Assembly: GCA_008973525.1 (NCBI GenBank)
Contig: WACJ01000043.1
Coordinates: 1,054,001 to 1,118,000, forward strand
Direction of reading: 5' to 3'
DNA from: Stenopsyche tienmushanensis
Taxonomy: Eukaryota > Arthropoda > Insecta > Trichoptera > Stenopsychidae
DNA: 64,000 bases
The notes under the pieces were generated by a model that saw nothing but the letters and a program-made list of their open reading frames with translations, made no database searches and was not told where the DNA came from. Below, in pieces: positions 11,105 to 24,177 of this stretch (the first letter of the stretch is position 1; each line of letters begins with the position of its first letter). The position numbers and the translations under genes were made by a program.

Positions 11105-12495
11105 TGTGGTCCGAATCATGATCCAAGCAATTTTTTGCTTACTTATGGCTCAATAGCCATTTCAATCAAACATGACCAGTTTGTTTGCTAAAAATGAACT
11201 GAATTTTGAGCATTTAGTCGTTCAAACATATAATGTTTGAGAAAGACCTGTTTGCATAGAAGTTTTTTATTGCTTTTGATTCGTTAACGTTTATACAATA
11301 TTATATATGCAGCAAATAAAACTGGTTTTTTGAACACTTTCAAAGAAATGGCATACTCGTCTACGCTTTATTTTTTAAATCGAAAATTTAATAGTTCCAT
11401 TCCTCTAAGCTTCTGAAATATTTTTGGTACAAAAATATATTTTTGATTGGATCAAAATCAGTACTAAACAAGTGGAAAGTTGTTGAATCAACCTTTTTCA
11501 CGAGTGAAATATGATTTACGAGCTGCGGAAAACAGTTTATCATTGATTTTTTATTGTATTGCATCAGAAAGTTGTGCTTCGTCTTCGTGACATTAGCGTG
11601 TAGGTGTTGGACTTGAATTTGGAAGGACCCTCTGGACCGGTTCAACGACATCTAGATCAGTGGATCGATTTGTCACCGTGTATACGAAAGGTGGATTCAC
11701 CACTCGACAAAAAATCGAAACAAAGGCCTTCATGGTGGGTAATTAGAGAATATATTTTGCATACCATTAAACGGCTGTTTTGTTCATTAAGTTACGTCTG
11801 TGTTGGTCTGCCTGTCGTCGAAAGTTGATTCAGTGCTAAATTATTCCAATATCTGATAACCGATTATACAACCATGATGAGTTGTATCACTGAGCAAAAA
11901 TTACCTATGGTAAAAAATCGCAACCTCTATTGATATATTTATAAATAAGAATCGATTTCTTCAAAGTAATTTCCTGAAAAAAAGTTTACGATGCGAATTT
12001 GCATAGTGCACAATTCACATGTATGCGTTTATAGTTTTCTTTTTTATTTATTTATTGTAGGGACGGCGCACCTTAAAAGTTTATCGTTCGTAACTTAACA
12101 TTTTATTTATTGCACTGTAAACAAAAGGTGCCGATACACCTGTCGGTTTGTATGGATCCAACGGTTCTCCAACTGTGAAACAAGCAATACATATTATCAG
12201 GTAGTAGGAACGAAATGTATTATAAATGCGATAAGAGACAACGTAAGAAAAATGATATTTGCATCACATGGGAACAGCCATTGGCGTTTAATGTATTTCA
12301 TCTTAATAACAGGTTATAAAGTTTCAATTAAATAGTTCTTTTGCATAATTGCATTCCTTTAAAAAAAAACTGAAAACACGAAGAAATTTCAACTTTGGGT
12401 GTATTAACAAAATGTTTCTAAGCCTCTTTAATGTTGAATGTTTCTGGTTTATTTTATAAATTCAGATCTTGTGATGCTTGATTCTCAATTTAAAA
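11105..12495. other. Intergenic DNA, no gene recognised
   Basis: Between 11388 and 11830 both strands hold open frames of 74-87 codons and the DNA is slightly less AT-rich. I recognise no family in either and regard them as unsupported. Around 12065-12140 a weak inverted pair (GGCGCACCTT near 12064, AAGGTGCC near 12127) flanks about 55 bases. Confidence 0.45.
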
Positions 12496-13298
12496 TTAGG
12501 TTGTCCCATAAATCTCTTTCGCAAATGAACACAAATCTAATCTTAGCCATGGTTGAAGAAAACCCGCAATATACTGTTCGCGAAATAGCTAACAAGTTAG
12601 AAATTCCACGAGCATCCGTCCATAATCATCTGATAAAATTGGGTTACATCAATCTTTCAGATGTGGCTTCCTCATGAACTGACTGACTCAAATAAACTTC
12701 AGCGTATTTCAACATGCGATCTTCTTCTCCAACGACATAATAGCCAACCTTTTTTTGAAGAGACTTGTCACTGGAGATGAAAGTTGGATACTCTATGAGA
12801 ATATCCAACGTAAACGGTCTCGGACCAAGGGTACAGAAGCTTTAACTGTAGCTAAACCTGGTCTACATAAAAAAAAAGTTTTGCTATGCATTTGGTGGGA
12901 CTGGAAAGGGGTAGTTTATTATGAGATACTTCAGCAAGGTGAAACGATCAATTCAACAAAATATTGTTTCCAAATAGATAAACTAAAGGATGCAATTGCC
13001 AGAAAATGGCCAGAATTAGCGAACAGATGAGGGGTTATTTTTCATCACTATAACGCCAGGCTTCATTGAAAAATTCTTTACGTGGTAAAAAATTTATATA
13101 AAAATGTACCTTGATCAATATTTTGCCAACACACCTGGGAAATTTTGTCAAGAAAGCACTATGAGGCTTCCGGAGAGATGGATAAAGGTAATAGAAGAGA
13201 ATGGATCATATATTACTGAATAAATTTTGATGTAATTCAAATTATTATTTATTTTTTTCTTAATATGAAAACGAAAGAAACTTATGGGACACCCTGAT
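12496..13298 (+). mobile_element. Second mariner-type relic, internally deleted
   Basis: Terminal inverted repeats are visible: the left end reads GGTTGTCCCATAAATCTCTTTCG from 12499 and the right end, read inward from about 13297, gives the closely similar GGGTGTCCCATAAGTTTCTTTCG. They differ completely from the ends of the mariner at 7535, so this is another family. The left terminal repeat runs almost straight into mid-N-terminal transposase sequence, meaning the 5' UTR and start of the gene were deleted. Length is about 800 bases against the usual 1.3 kb. The flanking TA is intact on the right; on the left it appears mutated. Confidence 0.85.
12525..13223 (+). pseudogene. Broken mariner transposase (second family)
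   Basis: Pieces in different frames follow mariner order. First comes a helix-turn-helix region (TVREIANKLEIPRASVHNHL, about 12568-12630), then WLPHELTDSNKLQR (about 12664-12705). Next is LVTGDESWILYENI with the first catalytic Asp (12764-12805), then KVLLCIWWDWKGVVYYEIL (about 12880-12935) and ELANR with a stop right after it. In the following HHYNARLH (about 13041-13064) the catalytic Asp of the usual DNARPH motif is Tyr. After a deletion the C-terminus LPERWIKVIEENG ends at the stop 13221-13223. It has at least two frameshifts, one stop, a lost catalytic residue and a missing stretch before the C-terminus, so it is dead. Confidence 0.88.
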
Positions 13299-13357
13299 AT
13301 TGATATTTTCGTCTCCATCCAGCCATGATATTCTGGATCTAAAATAGTAAATACTAA

Positions 13358-13409
13358 GGTGATTGTTAATAACGTTATGTAGAGTTGCATAAAGTTATTA
13401 ACAATCACC
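13358..13409. repeat. Perfect 16-bp inverted repeat with 20-base loop
   Basis: GGTGATTGTTAATAAC at 13358-13373 is exactly inverted at 13394-13409. It lies about 60 bases beyond the second mariner relic. It could be the core of a small hairpin MITE or a cruciform-forming site. No terminator-type T run follows it, and this is not a bacterial context. Confidence 0.8.
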
Positions 13410-16400
13410 AAATATACAATAAAGCAATGGAAAACTATCCTAAAAAATCTCTTACACAGATCTCTAGCATCCAATAACGGATATAATATGTTAGAAAGAA
13501 GAAGATAATTTGAAGATGATTTGGTTGATGTTAATTTATTAAAATCTCTTATAGATTTTCTTCCATATTTTTTCATAAATTTTAATATCAAGCAATTAAA
13601 TTAATCATTTTAGTTATATCCACTTTTAGTGCGTTTCATAGTGCTCATATAATCCCGTTTATTATCATATAATCCTCAATAAACCTCAAAAATGTCTCTT
13701 TGGTTATGTCTTAATATCCTTATTTCATTTTCATAGAAACTTGTTTAAAAGATTTATTGATACAATGACTTTGTAAGTTGGGATTTTATTTATAAACTCG
13801 TTCTCTTAAAAAGGAAGGACTTTCTAAAAGTACTTTATTCATTTGGATTTTATGCCAAAATTCAATTACTAATTGTGCGTGAAAAATGAATATCATCTTT
13901 GACATCTGCATTTATATGTAGACGAACAAATATGAATTTAATCAAGGATTACGTCAATATTCTTGATGTTATCTAATTTTTTAATTAAATTAAATTATAA
14001 TTTTATATAGTCCGAATAGTGTTGTTTCTTGTATGAGAACAAGATAACACACTTCCGCTCTTGTGTACAAATAAAATACACATCCGGCGTTATGTACATA
14101 GATCCTCGTACAAAAATAAAGTCGTGTATTTCTGTTGCAAAGAATTGAAACGTCGAATGACAAATATCTTTGCATATTACAAATTTATTAGCAAATAAAG
14201 GATCAAAGGTCCGCGAGGACTTGTAGAGGTTTTAACGCGGGTCAGAGATAACCAGAGAGTCCCCAACGACCCCCCTGACCTACGCATTGTCTTGTCTTAT
14301 TTGATCTCACTGCATTGAGACGTGCATGCAAAGCCAGTATTCGAACGGTACGTAAAAATGCACATCTTGAATATTGGCATCCCGAGGAAATCATTCGCGA
14401 TTCTCGAAAATATGACCCGTCAAAGCTATCGCACTTTTCGATCTTTTCTGTGGCGATAAAATTTTTACAGCCTTATTGGAATGAATAACATTTAATTCTG
14501 CTTAATGAGAGCTATCCAACATCTTTTTGGGGGAAAAAAAGATTTATGTCCGGTCAATGATTTATGGGGTCCCAAATAAACACATAAATTAGGTCGAATC
14601 AGAGCGGCTATAGGCCACCTTTATATGGGCCAAAATACCGATAGGTTCCCTACATTCCAGTGGCGCTAAAACTGTTTCGATTTTATACGATCGAGCGAGA
14701 TTGCGAAATATTATTAACGCCATCTCTGCACGTATTGATGAATTTAAAGCAGAACAATTTCATATTTTTATGATATTCTTGATGAATTAAAAAAATAATT
14801 TATAGACGCTTCATATTATTTTAGCAGAAATTCTATGCAATAATTTATATTATTTGGATTTATTCACAAACAAATATAATCGATTGAAAATCAAAATATT
14901 AATTCCTTCTGCGTTTTTAAATAAATTTAATATGACTGGGATAAATAATTAAAGTTGTACTTTTAAATGCTAAAAAATATATAACACTTCAGTAATATTT
15001 ATATCATGATGGATGTTAAAAAAATCTCAATATCATTAATCTCTAATATTGATTTGAAACAATTGATTTGCTCTGTTTTTTTTTTAAATTACATCCAAAT
15101 ACTAGTGGTCCATATTTGTACATGGTCAATCGTGTTTTAGGAACAGGGTGAAAATATTAAAAGATTTATAAATGCGCTTATATGTAATATTCTAAATACA
15201 ATACATCATTTAATATTTTTTTGTTTAGAAAGATTTGCGAAAAAACGACCCCAAATGAAATGAAAAAAAAACCCTACGAACTTATTGAGGGATGGCGTTT
15301 TTAATTGATAATACTTGGTTTAACGGACTTTATAATGACTTAAGACATGCTAAATGTTTTGCCAATATATTATATATTAACAACAGTTAATATTATCAGT
15401 TGTCAATTGTAGAGACAATATCAAATATTTTCCAACCGTTCTTGCATAAATAATTCGCTTAATAATATGAATTTAATTTGCACTAAATTATATTTATGGA
15501 AATCGTTGTTAAAAATATGCATGTCTTCGGTTTTAATTGCGACATCTTCATGATGTTTGGAGAAGAACTCATTTGTTTGCCATTATCTTTAAATCGCTCA
15601 AATAATTCGGATTTATTGCGGAGTAATATATTCATTAGGCGTTCCTTTATGATCAATTATGGTTTGCGGTCTAAGAAATCACATAGGCCATATATTTTTG
15701 GCATCCATCGGTCGTTTAACACGAATCTGGTTGCGGTTTGGATTTATTGCTTGAAATTTTCACGCGTTCTTGGATAGCTATCCATAATGCGATTGTGTAC
15801 ACGGGGATAAAAAACGCAATAAATAATAGCAAAGCACTTCTCACATTTCATTATGAAAACTGCAGAATCGGATCGCATGGCCTGTGTGAAAGGAAATAAA
15901 GAAGTAAAGGTGAATTTGTCTAGCTCGCAATGTAAACATTTTATCGGTTTTTTTCCCACATAAAGCTGAAACATTTTTTCCTGCCAAATCATTCCGGTCA
16001 GATGGAAGGCATGGCTTATCTTTTGTTACACGACATCGTGAAAACCCCGGCTAATTTTAACAGGTTTGTAGGAATAAAAAACAAATAAAAGAGATTCTAG
16101 GCGATAACGTCGATTTTTACCTATTGCGCATACCCCGAGCTTGAGGGATTCCGCTCCACCGGGTGTTTATTATGAAACCTCTTGTTTAAATACCAATCTA
16201 CTTTTTTTGAATTGAATCTTATCGCAAAGTAGATTATACTGTATTGTTTGTGATACACAACTTAATTACTGCTATAGAAATATTTGTAGCTTAAATTTTT
16301 CATTTGGATCTGCTAATATACAAATCAGCAGAGATCAAAGAATTGCTATCTAATTAATAAATACACACTATAAATTTGATGATTTCAACACTCGAATTTT

Positions 16401-16649
16401 ATTTTCGACATAATCGACCATCAAAACTAGAATTATAAAAGCTTCTTTCATATAAAGCATGTTGATGTAAAATACGATTAATTAACAACATAAATGAAAA
16501 TTCTATTGCAAAATCATGTGATATATATTGAAATAATTATATTAATATGTTTAAATATAACTAGTGTTGGTATAGTTAACATTTGGGAGAATGGAAATAT
16601 TTCTGAACGATCGTCTTGATGCATGTAAAAATAAATTTAGCTACCCAAT
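13410..16649. other. AT-rich intergenic DNA, no gene seen
   Basis: Over 3 kb with no recognisable coding similarity. A patch at about 14205-14350 is GC-richer and contains C and G runs. Open frames of 61-93 codons (for example 15496-15777) lack any recognisable motif. Confidence 0.55.
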
Positions 16650-16728
16650 GCTGTAAATAAGTATTCCTATTCAAATAAGTCTGCTATAACTTAACCATAT
16701 GTAGAAGGTAATGAAGAACCATCACATT
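16650..16728 (+). repeat. SINE-like dispersed repeat, copy 1 (partial)
   Basis: The string GTAAATAAGTATTCCTATTC, then AACCATATG-xAGAAGGTAATG and ACCATCACAT, matches 42105-42182 closely in the same order and orientation. The motif GAAGGCAATGGGAAACCATC in the other copy resembles the 3' part of some insect SINEs from memory. I cannot see a tRNA-like head with certainty, so the class is inferred. Confidence 0.55.
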
Positions 16729-18999
16729 AAAAATACTTTGTTTGGAAAAGTCTCCTTTGGATTGTCTAAATCTCATAATGGATAAAAGATATAAAAGAGG
16801 ATTAAAAATGTTACATTATTACAAAATCATTTTTTTTAAACGATTTAGCAGCTTTTTGCGTTACATGAATATAATGTAACATTTCTTCAAGTTCATAATT
16901 TTACACGCTAACAAAAGTCATTTACAAAACGAAATGTATTATTAGTTATTAGAAAAAAATCATCAATAATGATTTTCTTATAATGTATTCAATGGTATTT
17001 CGATAAAAATATGTTAATATTTATATTAGATACCCCTGACGAATATGATTACCCGGAATCTGTTGGTTACTATTGTGTACGATTTAAAAATTTGAATTTG
17101 GCATTTTTGACGATTCTCATAATGATATTCGTACGGGTGACATTCATCCATTTTATGTCATTTGTGTGGCTTTTTTGATTCATTCGTTCTTTTCGTAATG
17201 TGTTTTGAATAATCGTATAATGGAATTGCATAATTTTATGGAAAATTATGCACGCAGAAGTTATTTTCATACATATTAATTGTGTACATATTAATAATAT
17301 GGAGTCGGAATGACATCATTGACGCCCTGGGCAAAACCTCAACGCTGATGGAGTTATTAACGAAGCTTACACAATCCGGATTCTTTTTTTGCATCTAAAG
17401 GTTAACGTTTTTTGTCGCTTTAAAGAGTTAAATTTTCGATTAGGATATAACCGTCGTTTTGAAATAGAAATATTTCGGGTAAATAAATAAAATTTGACAG
17501 ATCGAAATGCGAAAACTATCGAAAATCATCATAGTTGGTCATATATTCAATGTTTTTTTTTTTAAATATTCTTATTAAAAAAATAAATTTGGTTTCAATT
17601 TGATGATATTTTTATGCGCCCACTGTCAAGTTGATTGCAATTGCGGCAATGCGGCTTTAAAAAAATCTCAAAAGAAGATAAACATTTCTTCACGCAATGG
17701 CAATTCCCGTTTTTGTCGTTTTTTTTTAGTTTTACGATACGATAGTGGTGCAAAGGAGCGCACAGCAATTTAATTTGAATTTGAAAAATTATATCCGGTG
17801 TCCAAGTGTTCGGTCTGATGATAAGGGACACGGCAGATGCCAATAGAGATACCCTCCAGCATTATGCTAAAATGCTTGACCATAATTATAAATGGATTGT
17901 CCACAAAAAATAAATACAATTCGTTTTACTATTAGGAGTTGACAAATAAATACAAATAAATCAAGAAATGTTTCTTTTTAAATCAACATTACATATACAA
18001 AAAATAAATTGGCATGTTGAAATCAACGCCCACAATTAGGACTTCTTAAAGATTTTGCCGTAAGAAAGAAGATAAATATATTTTTTTTATTTTGAAAGTG
18101 AATCTACAATAAATCAAATTCTATGTTTTAAAGTTGTTGCGATATTGCTCGATTTTCACGGTTGATTTACAAAACATTTTCTTTGTCTGTTGAACAATAG
18201 AAATCCAAGAATATATTGCACCGTGAAAGATTATCCCACAATAAACGACTACATAAAATACATCCCTTTAGTGGACTCGTAGAGAGAAAGTCTTCCCCAT
18301 TGCGTATAAATTTAGTCAACTGTGTCCTTGAAGATTGTGAAAACTAGACAAAAATGGAGATTTATTCCTAATCTGAAATGTTTAGGATTCGTACAATATC
18401 AGATTTTGGAATACATACGAGTACAAGTGCAGTTGAATAAAGTGGAATTAAAATTCAGATTTCATGTGCGACAAGACCGCTTTATTTACCACCTTGAGAG
18501 CCCACAACAAGAGCGTTTGAAGACCAGGAAGACATCAATAACAAAGATTTGTGTTGTATAAGCCCTCTTGGTTAAATAAATTGACATAAGATCTAGTTAT
18601 ACTGTTTTAGTCCTCTGCAAACCTCCTTACGACTGTTTATTTAATTTATTTCAGCTTTGTTTCGGGGATAGTTTTTTGTAATTTTGGGATAAAGACAAAA
18701 TCATTGCAAATTTATCGGATATATTGCATATTTAAAACATGAAATTAGTATTGTTTGTAGGCAATTGTGAATCGATATAAATTCGAGATGTTTTAGGTTA
18801 ACAAATATATAATGTAGGCATATAATATTTAAATAAAAATTATACATTCTGTTCTGTTCTAATCTGTTCAATATATATTCGTTAACGGAAAAACATTATA
18901 GAAAATTGCTTTCAATCGTATTGGATTCTATTTGGAAGCTTTTCATAATTTTCATTTATGTCTATGCTTCATTTTAGCTTTATTAGGTCGACGAGGCCC
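16729..18999. other. AT-rich intergenic DNA, no gene seen
   Basis: No coding similarity or defined repeats. Frames of 66-82 codons at 17070-17270, 17595-17843 and 18322-18561 have chance-like composition. Confidence 0.55.
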
Positions 19000-19400
19000 T
19001 GTGTGTTTGCTATAAATGTAGAATACGCTGTCCGCGATGATCCTGAATTAATGACAATTATGTAGCAGCGGCGTTACAAGGCGACATGAATGTGTTAAAT
19101 ATTTTCCAAGCACATGTACACGTACCACCATAAAATATCCTGCACCACCCTCAGGCACGGCATTCGGCCAATCTGTCATCGGTTCGCTGTGTATGGGCGT
19201 TTCTTAACAAAACTCGGCCAATCGGAGCGACGGCCATATTGTTAAGTAGGCGGAGACACATCGGCGCCACCGGCATATTGCTATTTCGCTTTCCACTAGG
19301 AAATTATCGCGCTGGGCGTATATGCGGCTCTTTCTCGCACGGAAACCAACTTCGCCCCCATGTGGCGGCAAATTCAAATGAAGCCCGAAGTTCTGTGAAT
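19000..19400. promoter_or_regulatory. GC/CpG-rich non-coding island, candidate regulatory element
   Basis: This stretch stands out from AT-rich flanks by its GC and CpG content. It contains the 9-mer CGGCCAATC twice in the same orientation, at 19165-19173 and 19215-19223 (50 bases apart). A third related string, CGGCCATATTG, lies at about 19231-19241. CCAAT is the NF-Y core, and GCCAT-type strings are the core of Pho/YY1 sites. No protein-like frame covers it. It may be an enhancer, a Polycomb-type element or a distal non-coding exon for hth 30 kb downstream; this is inference from composition and motifs only. Confidence 0.35.
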
Positions 19401-22062
19401 TAAATCGGAATTAATTTGCTTTCAACTCGATTTAATACGAGCATATTATGATTTGTACTGTAAAAAACAGCGTTTTTTGTATGTAAATATAAATATTTGA
19501 TTTATTTATTTAAATTATGATAGTTGCTCGTATTATTTGATGCCGTTCGTGTATTCAAGCGATTGATACGTTCGCTTAAGAATAAGTATGCGTAAAGGTA
19601 TGGTGGATTCGTCACTTTGTTACGAGCGCAAGTAGTTTTGTGAATTATGCGTTTTAGATTGTTCATTTACGGCATATTTCAACTATGCTTCCGTTTCAGG
19701 TCTGTCATAATTTGTCATTATCATCCAGACATATTTACCAACCGTCAACTACGACAGTATCTTATCGCCGCGAAACGTTGATACTTAATAGCTGTATTTG
19801 CAATGCACGAAAAGCCTGAATAAAGGATCGCGTCGAAAGTACAGCGTAAGTATAGCAATAATTATTATTTAAATACATTGATTAAAACGGTTATAAATCA
19901 GCTTTCTGATGTAAATTTTTATACTCATACATTCGGCAGTGTTAAAATGCATGTATTTACAGATCTTAATATTATTTCATAGATTTATCCATCTTTCAAT
20001 GCGATTATGAATGTGTCAAAATAATAAATGCGATATTTTTTTCATTCGAGTGTCGTAGTCGATAGTCATCTTCTGTTGAATTATTCCGTCTTGCCTCTAT
20101 TTCAATTAAGCCGATTTGCACACACGCTCATAATCAGCAACTAACGATGGAAGGAAAATGACACTCGTGACATGCAATAGGTTCGTAAAACCTGAGAACT
20201 TATTGTAGGGTCATAATTCACCGCTAAAACGGTATTATTGTTAAGTCAGTTCTTATCGTTTCGGCTGAGTTACAACCCCGAGCGGCAATAATTCACTCAA
20301 TTGCTGCCAGATAAACATATCAAATTATGGTCAATTGTCATTCTCTCGGGTGCACGTCGGCAATTAACGTTGAACATAAAATTTCAATAATTTATTTGTT
20401 GATGTCGTGCTAAGATTTTTCATAAAAGAAGAAAAGGGCCGTAAACGAACCGATGACATAGATTATCTTATGATCTTACATTTTGAAAAATATGCGTATA
20501 ACCACAGTAATTGATCATAATAAGACGACATTATTTTGGTAGTTAAAACGTATTTTTTAATGTGTTTCTTATTTTTGCTATACAATTTGAAATTCAAACG
20601 ATTTTCATATTCTAATTCTATGCGATGCTTATTAAAATATCAATAATTTAAAATAAATATATCGCTCGTGCAGGATTGAAAAAAATCATATTATAATTAT
20701 AAATGAATAAATCATAAGTTTTTTGCGATGTATTTTAATAAAACACGCGCAAAAAAAAATTTTGTTCATAGAAATTTATTGAGATACAACTGTATTTTGT
20801 ATGTTTTCAACAAAATGTATTCATATTTGCAAAAACTGCATTTAAGTAACATGTTGCGATTACTATGCCATAAATTTGGCATTAATCTTCCTTTTTGAAT
20901 CAAAGGTCGTTTTGAACAACAGCGACAAAAATCATAATCATTTGTATAATCGGCGATTTATTATAATTTCTTACAATCGAATCCGACGATAATTCTTTGT
21001 CGGATTCCTATAGGAACAACCGGGAAAATGTTTCATACCAATGGCGTTATTCTACGACGCAGGTGTGTAACGAGCAAGATGATTATGTGGAAGATGGTAG
21101 CATTTTTCTGATGGCGTGCACTTTGTTAAACAAATGTTAAATATGTTTTAGGTGACGTTGGTAGTTTGTCCATGTTATCTTCGGCCACTCCAGAGCATAT
21201 GTCATCATTTTATAATATTTGCCGAGCAAACAAGCGAATATTCTATTTCACCTAGGACAATATTTGCGACAATTGTACAACCTGCGTCAAAAATTACCAA
21301 TCCACCTGATGCAATCAGGCATTAAGAGTATGCATAAAATTATTATTATATAACACAATACGCTACTATCTATATGCTTATTTTTTTTTTAATTTAATGT
21401 ATGCATTAAAACTACATTATTATATACGTTTAGCTTGATTTCATATCTAATAAATATGTTTCCTCTGTAAAAATTATGAGATGCTGAAGCGGATGAAAAT
21501 TATTCGGATCTTATACGCCAAAATCTGAAAACTCCCATAAGGAATCCTCCTGGAATATATTGTTTTGATAAAATAATTATACATTCGAATATTGACATAC
21601 ATTCGCAATGTATATCAATTATATCGACACAATAATAAAAATGTAAGAAATAAAATTAAAAAATCTGATATTATTTAATGCAGGGTAATTTTAGCACTCA
21701 TAATAATATTCAAATTATAATAATATTTGCAGTTTTTATCTTGCAAATATTACTAAAAAGATGCTCGTATATAATAGATTTGTGTCATTTTCGATTGAAT
21801 TATATGTAAACGGCTGGCGTTTTATTGCGCCTGATTAATAAATTTTATGCAATTTCGTTCTCATAAAATTCTGACAGATATGATTAATGCGCATGCGCTT
21901 TTGCGCAAATCTAATTTTAAAGCTATTTACATGCTTTATTTGCGTATCAATGTAAGAAATTGATTTTGTACATTGATTTATTATAATTATAATAATGTTT
22001 TTACTTCAAAGTCCCGTCGTTGGGCAATAAATTTTATTCGAGCGTGCATCGATTTGATTTGT
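19401..22062. other. Non-coding DNA, no gene seen
   Basis: AT-rich but with more CpG than the left part of the window (for example 19520-19850 and 20890-21130). No coding similarity and no repeats with defined ends. Confidence 0.55.
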
Positions 22063-22216
22063 CGATTGCATTTGTTTTAATTGGTGCTAATTTGATTGGC
22101 TGTATAAATTGATGCGTTTGAGCAAAACCCATTTGACAACGATTGCATTTGTTTTAAATGATTTTTATGGGCGTGTTAATTTGAATTTGAATGTTATCGA
22201 GAGGAGCGCGCTCGAC
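22063..22216 (+). repeat. Short tandem duplication in CpG-richer DNA
   Basis: The 18-mer CGATTGCATTTGTTTTAA occurs at 22063-22080 and again exactly at 22140-22157. A GTGYTAATTTGA string follows each copy (about 22085 and 22173), as expected from a diverged tandem duplication of about 77 bases. The area up to 22500 is CpG-rich and includes a 14-bp palindrome, GGAATTCGAATTCC, at 22385-22398. Function is unknown. Confidence 0.6.
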
Positions 22217-23825
22217 TGTCGTACGAAATTAATTTCAGGTTTACATATTATTATTCATAAGCGCGTGTATGCAAATGATTTTTTTCGAATTGATATTTAA
22301 CCGCGCATAAATCTCGCCGTTCACATTAATATGCAATTAATAAAGTATTAAAATCGACGCCAGAGTGTGCTGGATGCTTTTTCGGGAATTCGAATTCCGC
22401 CCGGTCTCGTCGTTTGTCATTTCGATCGTATAAATCTCGTCGACGGAATTTGCGCAATTTTATGCCCAGCAAAAAAATAAATAAAAGAAGCTATCAATTT
22501 TGCGACCGAGCAGAAGGTTTTTCGACGACATTTCTTTATTAGTCGGTGGCAAACCTGTTTATCTAACCGGCTTCCTATGAATTACATTTCCGGTAGACTC
22601 GAGACACAAAAGCGAATCCTTCGAGTCGATTTGCATGCGAGCAAATAAAATATCGTCGAACGGTCATGTCTCTAAATTTTAACATCTCAAAAATGGGTCA
22701 CAATATTCGTGTCATTCTATTTTGCAAACCGTCGTCTATTAAACGAGGGGTAGATTTATGAGCTTTTAGTCCTTTTGCGGTATTTGTATTTTTCGATGAT
22801 TACACTCATCCGGAGCTGGGGTGGAAACAATGCGTCATATTTTGCCATTGCTAAACGCCTACTTATCTACCGTGGGCTACTGTACATTAAATCACTTAAA
22901 GTCTTTTTTTTTCCATACACTTAACCATGTTTACATGTCATGTTTGTCTACCTGCTTACACCGTTTATAAACCATACAGGATGCTTTTTTATGAACCAAA
23001 AAAAATCTTATGAACCACTCTGCTTTATAAATGTTAGATTGCGAGCACAAAGAGGCCTTGAAGCTGTGCGATAAGATTTAATTTCGGCCGCCTTCCTTAG
23101 ATTAGACAGATTTTTAGCTCGCCCATGGAGCAGTGAAGTTGTCAAAGCGAAAGCTCATACGATCGGTGAAATGCTCCGCATCGTCGAAGTCACGGTTTAA
23201 TTTTTAAATAAAACCTGTTCATTAATCTTGATGCATGAGATAAAATGACAAGCTGTTTAAGTGGACCATCCGAAAGGCAATCTTCGAGTCAGCTCTTGCA
23301 TTTTTTGTTGTTTTCATTTGAGTCGTTCATAAGCGGTAGCATCTAACGAGCTCAAAACCAGTGAGCATTTGTTTGATCAGAAGTCAATTTCTTCATCATG
23401 AATAATTACAGCAGAGCTTCTTCTATGGGCAAGACGTTTACATGACTCACGTGATAAATTAACATTTGTATGACTTCATTGCAGATTTTTTCTTACACAA
23501 AATTAACACTTTTTCAACGAGGAAAACGTCTTGTTTGACGAATCAACCACTGATTTTGCATCAGATAGCTTTTATGTTGACAATGAACACTCTTATAATT
23601 CGATAAAAATAAAAATTTGCTAAAAAATTTCGAAGCTTAAGCAAAAAATTACAAAGTTTGAATGTTTATTTGTAATGCATATTAATATTAACTATGAATA
23701 TAAATCTAAAAAAGAATCAATCTTTTAGAGTTTTTCTTCCGTTTTATATGGTATATGGAAGTCGTCTAAATTAAGGGAAATATGTATAAATATCTTAACA
23801 ATTATTCAAATACACTTGGGTCTGT
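22217..23825. other. Non-coding DNA, no gene seen
   Basis: CpG-rich up to about 22700, then AT-rich. No recognisable protein, RNA gene or transposon end. Confidence 0.5.
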
Positions 23826-23900
23826 TTTTATGCAATTTTGAAGTTATGCGGTTTTCAAAAAAAATGGAACCTATCCTTCATTTTTCTATAGAGAACAAAG
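23826..23900 (+). repeat. Repeat shared with 25284-25360, left copy
   Basis: Reads TTGAAGTTATGCGGTTTTC followed by AAAATGGAACCTATCC. The same order with few changes occurs at about 25294-25340. The two copies flank the jockey-like fragment in direct orientation. The shared string resembles terminal regions of insect DNA transposons, but the family is not identified. Confidence 0.6.
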
Positions 23901-24177
23901 CTTTTTTTGTGCGATTGCGCATTAAAAAATCTAAAATTAACACTAGTGCAAGTTACATTCGTGGTAAGTGTGAGTTTAAATAGGGCTGAAAATTGGCCAC
24001 GATTATCAATCTTTATTTTATTTTATTGTTTATAATTTATTCAGATTCATGTACCCAAATGCAGAAGAAAAATTAGCGTCGACGGAACGCAATTTCTCTT
24101 GATAAGACACTGGCAATTTTGGATTACTTGGCAAATGGACAAAATCCTACCGAGATATTTATTATTTATTTATAAAT

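Noticed and set aside
13148..13591. 147-codon minus-strand frame
   Set aside because: It runs through the antisense of the mariner C-terminus, its terminal repeat and the 16-bp hairpin, so it cannot be one real gene.
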